Below are positions 63,301-64,000 of a stretch of DNA of 64,000 nucleotides, piece after piece (position 1 is the first letter of the stretch; the number at the start of each line of letters is the position of its first letter). The position numbers and the translations under genes are program-made. This stretch comes from Lampris incognitus. Lineage: Eukaryota > Chordata > Actinopteri > Lampriformes > Lampridae. The stretch covers positions 36,487,739 through 36,551,738 of the forward strand of contig NC_079223.1 in NCBI RefSeq assembly GCF_029633865.1. Reading direction: 5' to 3'. Below the pieces are notes generated by a model. The model saw nothing but the letters and a program-made list of their open reading frames with translations. It was not told the origin of the DNA and made no database searches.

Positions 63301-63464
63301 GGAGGTGGTCATGTCCAGTTGGTGCAGAAGGCGATGAAGTCGCTGACGTTCAGATCTCTGTGCTTTCCTGATGCCATGAAGGCCCGCGGCATGGACAGTA
63401 AGAAGGAACTGCCCACCTACTTCTATCGAGATGATGGTAACAAAGTGTGGGAAGCCACCAAGAG
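38848..63464 (+). CDS. alox5: arachidonate 5-lipoxygenase, coding exons 1-10 (3' exons beyond window)
   Basis: Converts arachidonate to 5-HPETE and leukotriene A4, with non-haem iron, at the nuclear envelope. Exons: 38848-38997, 51712-51910, 54683-54764, 54939-55061, 58666-58772, 58884-59056, 60188-60334, 60511-60714, 60813-60899 and 63286-63464. Phases match throughout, giving 483 codons plus two bases; about 190 residues remain off the right edge. The N-terminal PLAT/C2 barrel ([17 protein letters not shown], with Trp14 and YNDFERGA) is kept. The catalytic domain has iron ligands His368 and His373 in [11 protein letters not shown] (367 and 372 without Met). Human Ser271 (literature numbering) is Thr272 here in LERDMTLEQ. 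All borders are GT-AG except intron 3 (GC-AG). Introns 1, 2, 6 and 9 carry transposons. A paralogue (alox5a/b) cannot be told apart here. Confidence 0.95.
39486..39935 (-). repeat. tRNA-derived SINE, copy 1, minus strand
   Basis: Read on the minus strand, a tRNA-like head (B box decayed to ggtttgaatcc) is followed by the body words ggcgtccctacaaacacaat, cttcactgtctggtg and ccacatgtatcggaggaggc. It ends in gggggaatagagggg and a T/A-rich tail at 39480. Same family as copies at 49954, 57862 and 59120. It lies in alox5 intron 1. Confidence 0.8.
40356..41229 (+). mobile_element. Deleted hAT element with ZMYM/TTF-type transposase N-terminus
   Basis: The ends CAGGGCCGGTTCT and AGGACCGGCCCTA are inverted. 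The inside encodes the Ser/Thr/Glu-rich leader and the segment [13 protein letters not shown] ... [12 protein letters not shown], typical of fish hAT proteins related to ZMYM1. A frameshift near 40780 splits it (40653-40780 then 40781-41140), and everything after TRTV is missing. It is therefore a non-autonomous deletion derivative. No matching 8-bp flanks were found, so boundaries are likely but not proven. Confidence 0.7.
41296..41430 (-). repeat. LINE 3'-tail repeat, minus strand
   Basis: The sequence (agtcaa)n-like start, then ttttatttgcatatggccca, tgcctcagtgggctt and cggataagaaacaactccc is a widespread fish repeat. It matches the reverse complement of an L2/Rex-type LINE 3' end with a (GACTT)n tail. 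Confidence 0.6.
41862..41923. other. 62-nt near-perfect hairpin inside the hAT element
   Basis: gtatagacggagttgt at 41862 and its exact reverse complement ending at 41923 extend inward to 24-bp arms with two mismatches around a 14-base loop. The size and shape resemble a miRNA precursor, or a small palindromic insertion. There is no expression evidence. Confidence 0.6.
41961..42157 (-). pseudogene. hAT transposase first exon, BED zinc finger
   Basis: From ATG at 42157 the exon encodes 65 residues. They include [10 protein letters not shown], then CKIC and MHEHVKRRY, the ordered residues of a BED finger (aromatic pair, C-x2-C, H-x3-5-H). It ends at a strong donor AG|GTAAGA (last exon base 41961). 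No downstream transposase exon was found within the element, so I treat it as an orphan exon. Confidence 0.75.
42794..43141 (+). pseudogene. LINE ORF1 (L1 ORF1p-like), broken
   Basis: A heptad-rich coiled coil ([19 protein letters not shown] onward) of about 70 residues leads into an RNA-binding segment containing [14 protein letters not shown]. This is the usual order in L1-type ORF1 proteins, which chaperone the LINE RNA. The frame is lost after HRVGSAT, and the remaining homology continues in another frame ([17 protein letters not shown], up to about 43390). Confidence 0.75.
43625..48534 (+). pseudogene. LINE ORF2: endonuclease plus reverse transcriptase, broken
   Basis: The apurinic endonuclease is nearly intact (43625-44470). 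Visible motifs are [28 protein letters not shown] and SDHK. Reverse transcriptase follows in several frames: GNDG near 45035, [11 protein letters not shown] near 45400, [16 protein letters not shown] near 45580 and [11 protein letters not shown] near 45720 with its two aspartates kept. The C-terminal part lies beyond the Tc1 insertion (47816-48534), with a CxFC ... MHLFCHC zinc-knuckle-like motif. At least five frame disruptions are present. Confidence 0.8.
46483..47679. mobile_element. Palindromic (foldback) derivative of a Tc1-like transposon, 1197 bp
   Basis: The ends cactaccgttcaaaagtttg and its reverse complement are flanked by TA. The whole element is symmetric about 47081: arms 46483-47017 and 47145-47679 (535 bp each), spacer 47018-47144 (127 bp). 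Each arm, read inward, is the reverse complement of the Tc1 3' end (corresponding to about 53994-54315). That is joined to the forward 5' leader and transposase start (53055-53265), the junction lying in a short CTT overlap. The transposase N-terminal coding part is present twice, inverted, with the same bases as the intact copy over the stretch compared. It cannot make a full transposase. It is inserted in the LINE at a TA. Confidence 0.93.
48976..49630. other. alox5 intron 1 DNA, no gene seen
   Basis: Sequence following the hAT element. It begins with aacgcagca, which matches tgctgcgtt at 39973 in inverted orientation and may mark an older element. There is nothing coding that I recognise. 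Confidence 0.4.
49631..49750 (-). repeat. SINE fragment, minus strand
   Basis: A (CCAT)n start, then ccaaaccacttagcctgctc, gcggggatgctggagcctat and a block ending in ggacaggccgc. Same 3' body as at 19486 and 52168. The head is missing. Confidence 0.75.
49954..50366 (-). repeat. tRNA-derived SINE, copy 2, minus strand, with target duplication
   Basis: Flanked by aaggtatcaag at 49943-49953 and 50371-50381, an 11-bp duplication that shows retroposition. The T-rich left end corresponds to the SINE's A-rich tail. The tRNA-like head is at the right. The body shares ccacatgtatcaggggaggc-type words with the other three copies. Confidence 0.9.
50382..51559. other. alox5 intron 1 DNA, no gene seen
   Basis: No repeat with clear ends and no exon. 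GC-rich words near 51340-51470 (ccgtgctcctgcttcacccc) are not associated with a gene that I can see. Confidence 0.45.
51560..51690. repeat. interspersed repeat with a 75-nt hairpin, just before alox5 exon 2
   Basis: It contains tgcatgctcaataatccagg, also seen near 57700 and (inverted) at 58435, so it is a dispersed family. Positions 51599-51673 form a hairpin. The 30-nt arm starting atcagttcatctggacaca pairs with its downstream inverse with two mismatches, around a loop of 15 bases. The hairpin ends 38 bases before exon 2. Confidence 0.75.
51930..51976. repeat. (GTCT)n tetranucleotide repeat after alox5 exon 2
   Basis: About 12 tandem tetranucleotide units start 20 bases after the exon 2 donor. 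Confidence 0.95.
52168..52290 (+). repeat. SINE 3' fragment
   Basis: Contains ggccctgtgatggcctagcg, aataggctccagcatccccg and ggataatggatggag, the 3' body of the family at 12979, in plus orientation. It runs into AT/AC microsatellite sequence. Confidence 0.75.
52292..52400. repeat. compound (AT)n/(AC)n microsatellite
   Basis: Alternating tracts of TA and CA dinucleotides. A second tract at 52615-52697 immediately precedes the Tc1 insertion. Confidence 0.93.
52698..54315 (+). mobile_element. Full-length Tc1-like transposon in alox5 intron 2
   Basis: 1618 bp between TA dinucleotides in a (TA)n microsatellite. The ends are about 27-bp inverted repeats beginning cactaccgttcaaaagtttg. The internal sequence is a 5' leader, one uninterrupted transposase frame at 53110-54153 and a short trailer. 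The 3' region is the same sequence that forms both arms of the palindrome at 46483-47679. Confidence 0.95.
53110..54153 (+). CDS. Tc1-like transposase, intact, DD38E spacing
   Basis: 347 residues that would cut and rejoin the element at TA sites in the nucleus. The N-terminal paired-like region has a first helix-turn-helix (residues about 8-48), a GRPR-type AT-hook (59-62) and a second helix-turn-helix (about 98-113). The catalytic triad is Asp154 (LWTDESKF), Asp244 ([11 protein letters not shown]) and Glu283 ([14 protein letters not shown]). There are 38 residues between the last two, not the usual 34. That spacing matches the DD38E group I know as Intruder, a sibling of DD34E/Tc1; a phylogeny is needed. 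A glycine-rich box ([14 protein letters not shown]) is kept. No stop or frameshift occurs. The ATG follows a good context (cgctcaaaATGG). Confidence 0.93.
   Translation: MARKRELSSETRQSILVLRNEGYSMREIAKKLKISYTGVYYSLQRTAQTGSNQSRKRSGRPRCTTEQEDKYIRVSSLRNRRLTGPQLASSLNSTRKTPVSTSTVKRRLRDSGLQGRVAKKKPYLRLTNKRKRLRWAKEHRHWTEEDWKKVLWTDESKFEVFGSQRRTFVRRRTNEKMLEECLTPSVKHGGGNVMVWGCFGAGKVGDLYRVKGILNKEGYHSILQRHAIPSGQRLIGANFILQQDNDPKHTSKLCKNYLEQKQAAGILSVMEWPAQSPDLNPIELLWEQLDRMVRKKCPPNQSNLWELLLEAWGAISPDYLNKLTARMPKVCNAVIAANGGFFDESKV
54316..54495 (+). repeat. (TA)n with an embedded tRNA-like SINE head
   Basis: About 35 bases of TA repeat follow the Tc1 end. Then 54352-54482 carries A-box-like tggttaacgttgtcg and B-box-like gggttcgcgtcccg sequences, as in a tRNA-derived SINE head. 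A second short TA/CA run follows. It is not called as a tRNA gene because no cloverleaf could be closed. Confidence 0.6.
54765..54938 (+). other. alox5: GC-AG intron (alox5 intron 3)
   Basis: The exon ends ttacag and the intron starts gcaaga. A donor of the form AG|GCAAG is the known non-canonical GC class with strong U1 pairing elsewhere. The acceptor is ccccatag|gtgg. Only this split restores Arg (AG|G) and the conserved NYRWKEW reading, and it keeps the exon sizes of 82 and 123 nt. The intron is only 174 bp. Confidence 0.9.
55062..56591. other. alox5 intron 4, 5' half
   Basis: No exon or recognised repeat. The stretch 55700-56000 contains a run of A/C-rich sequence and short frames without homology. 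Confidence 0.45.
56592..56961. mobile_element. hAT-type MITE, about 370 bp
   Basis: The left end agggctgggcaata and right end tatcccccagcccg are inverted. Inner sequence includes cacaatatc / gatattgt-type words on both sides. AGGGCTGGGCAAT is a common hAT terminus. Flanks (cacagaaat / aaacagaa) are similar but do not form an exact 8-bp duplication. Confidence 0.65.
57505..57800 (-). repeat. dispersed repeat, inverted relative to 58237-58440
   Basis: Words such as aacgtttattgagagagaaa, tctaagtgacctcttgagt and tatccccacccttataaac occur here. They recur in reverse complement at 58237-58440 (ttgtttataagggtggggat, gaggtcacttagatgatga). The two copies flank SINE copy 3. They may be the two ends of one non-autonomous DNA element that took up the SINE. 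Confidence 0.6.
57862..58236 (-). repeat. tRNA-derived SINE, copy 3, minus strand
   Basis: On the minus strand the head reads gggcgtccgggtagcgtagc, then a well kept B box ggttcgaatct. The body words match copies 1, 2 and 4. The T-rich tail is at about 57867-57885. A 20-bp target duplication was not found. Confidence 0.85.
58237..58440 (+). repeat. dispersed repeat, partner of 57505-57800
   Basis: Shares inverted words with the repeat on the other side of the SINE and with 51560-51690 (gtgcatgcatcaa, ctgattcaactctctgtgat). Confidence 0.6.
59120..59549 (-). repeat. tRNA-derived SINE, copy 4, in alox5 intron 6, with target duplication
   Basis: Flanked by ctgtccctcaattct (59105-59119) and ctgtccctcagttct (59550-59564), a 15-bp duplication with one mismatch. 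Read on the minus strand: head with ggcatccgggtagcatggc, body, then the T-run tail at about 59120. Confidence 0.92.
60991..62577 (+). mobile_element. 5'-truncated RTE-like LINE in alox5 intron 9
   Basis: The element body starts at or shortly before 61020 (ggagtactttgaggggctga). It ends with cggagcagccgaaag-like sequence followed by an (AGT)n tail at about 62548-62577. The sequence attgattaatgtat occurs on both sides (60977-60990 and 62578-62591), a 14-bp target duplication. The 3' end type is common among fish RTE/Expander-like LINEs. The endonuclease region is missing. Confidence 0.85.
61040..62531 (+). pseudogene. RTE-like reverse transcriptase, one stop and one frameshift
   Basis: The RT begins with [20 protein letters not shown]. 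It continues through [20 protein letters not shown] and the [18 protein letters not shown] region. After the YREGQKELH stretch a +1 shift occurs (61494-61540). The second half has [14 protein letters not shown], then [20 protein letters not shown] and MMFADG, where a second catalytic Asp is replaced by Gly. The C-terminus ends RCGDP. An in-frame TAG (61260) follows NTSLES. It is inactive. Confidence 0.85.
62592..63285. other. alox5 intron 9, 3' half
   Basis: A/T-rich intron sequence with repeated forms of ttgattaat and tcaattaat. No gene or clear mobile element. Confidence 0.5.
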
Positions 63465-63659
63465 GTGTGTGCAGTGTGTGTATGTGTTCATTTCATACCA
63501 TTTTCCCATTTAACAGACACTTTTACCCAAAGTAACTTAGAAAGAAGTCAACAATTAGTGGATGTATTTGTGTGTCAATCTCTTGGCTATGACAATATTA
63601 CTAAGATGCCTGATCTTAGTAACATTATGTCTGCTGAAATTGGTGAAAGTGCGTAATAA

Positions 63660-64000
63660 AAAGGAATCAGAAACACTTTTCATTTCATGTACGGAAGTAC
63701 ATGAAATGAAATATTGTGTCCCCCAGTCCACAACAGTGCAACACAAAGATAAAAATACATATCCAAAAACTACAAGAACACATATATCCAAACTAACACA
63801 TATATCCAAACTAAAAAAATAAAAAATAAATCACTGTCCAAGGGAACGAACGCCAACCAGGATGACTGTCGGAATTGCCGGTCTGCATTGGCTAGCAGTT
63901 AGCTTAGCCTGCCCTGCTTCTGCGTCCTGTCAGACTGCCCTCAGTGTTTCCTCTTCTAGTGTAGCTCCGGGCAGGGCCATGGTCCTTGGGCCCGCCAGAC
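63660..64000 (+). repeat. interspersed repeat, copy related to 27113-27405, cut by window end
   Basis: Shares acagtgcaacacaaagataaa, aaaatcactgtccaa and ccaggatgac ... ggctagcagtta with the copy at 27.1 kb. It also contains a 12-base inverted word atttcatgtac / gtacatgaaat at 63682-63705. Confidence 0.6.

Overview
The window is vertebrate, most probably teleost fish, nuclear DNA. It holds intron-split genes with GT-AG junctions, very long CA microsatellites, tRNA-derived SINEs, a Rex3 retroelement, L1/L2/RTE LINEs, hAT elements and Tc1-like transposons typical of fish. No prokaryotic genes, CRISPR arrays or operons were seen. I cannot name the species.

Three host genes are present. (1) The first coding exon of a TET1-like 5-methylcytosine dioxygenase lies on the minus strand (4779-6989) and ends just after a CXXC zinc finger; the rest of the gene runs off the left end, so 1-4778 is intron. 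(2) slc25a16, a mitochondrial carrier, lies on the plus strand with nine coding exons from 9882 to 17825, head to head with tet1. TET1 and SLC25A16 are also neighbours in human. (3) alox5, arachidonate 5-lipoxygenase, lies on the plus strand with coding exons 1-10 between 38848 and 63464. Its remaining exons lie beyond the right edge. Its intron 3 has a GC-AG border.

Nearly everything else is mobile DNA. The slc25a16-alox5 intergenic region (17.8-38.8 kb) carries a foldback element interrupted by a decayed hAT transposon (21.4-27.1 kb). It then carries an L2/Rex1-like LINE, a Rex3 fragment and an L1 on the minus strand, itself split by a second large foldback element with a 33-bp minisatellite (33.5-35.4 kb). 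alox5 intron 1 holds a BED-finger hAT element (41553-48960, 8-bp target duplication). An L1/Tx1-type LINE lies inside it, and inside that LINE is a 1197-bp perfectly symmetric palindromic derivative of a Tc1-like transposon. alox5 intron 2 holds a full-length, apparently intact copy of the same Tc1 family (52698-54315) with a 347-aa transposase of DD38E spacing. alox5 intron 9 holds a 5'-truncated RTE-like LINE.

The most unusual object is the palindromic Tc1 derivative, with an intact relative 5 kb away that could mobilise it. Both ends are the same transposon end, the two 535-bp arms are inverted, and a 127-bp single-copy spacer lies between them. All functional statements are inferred from sequence reading and family knowledge; no database searches were run.
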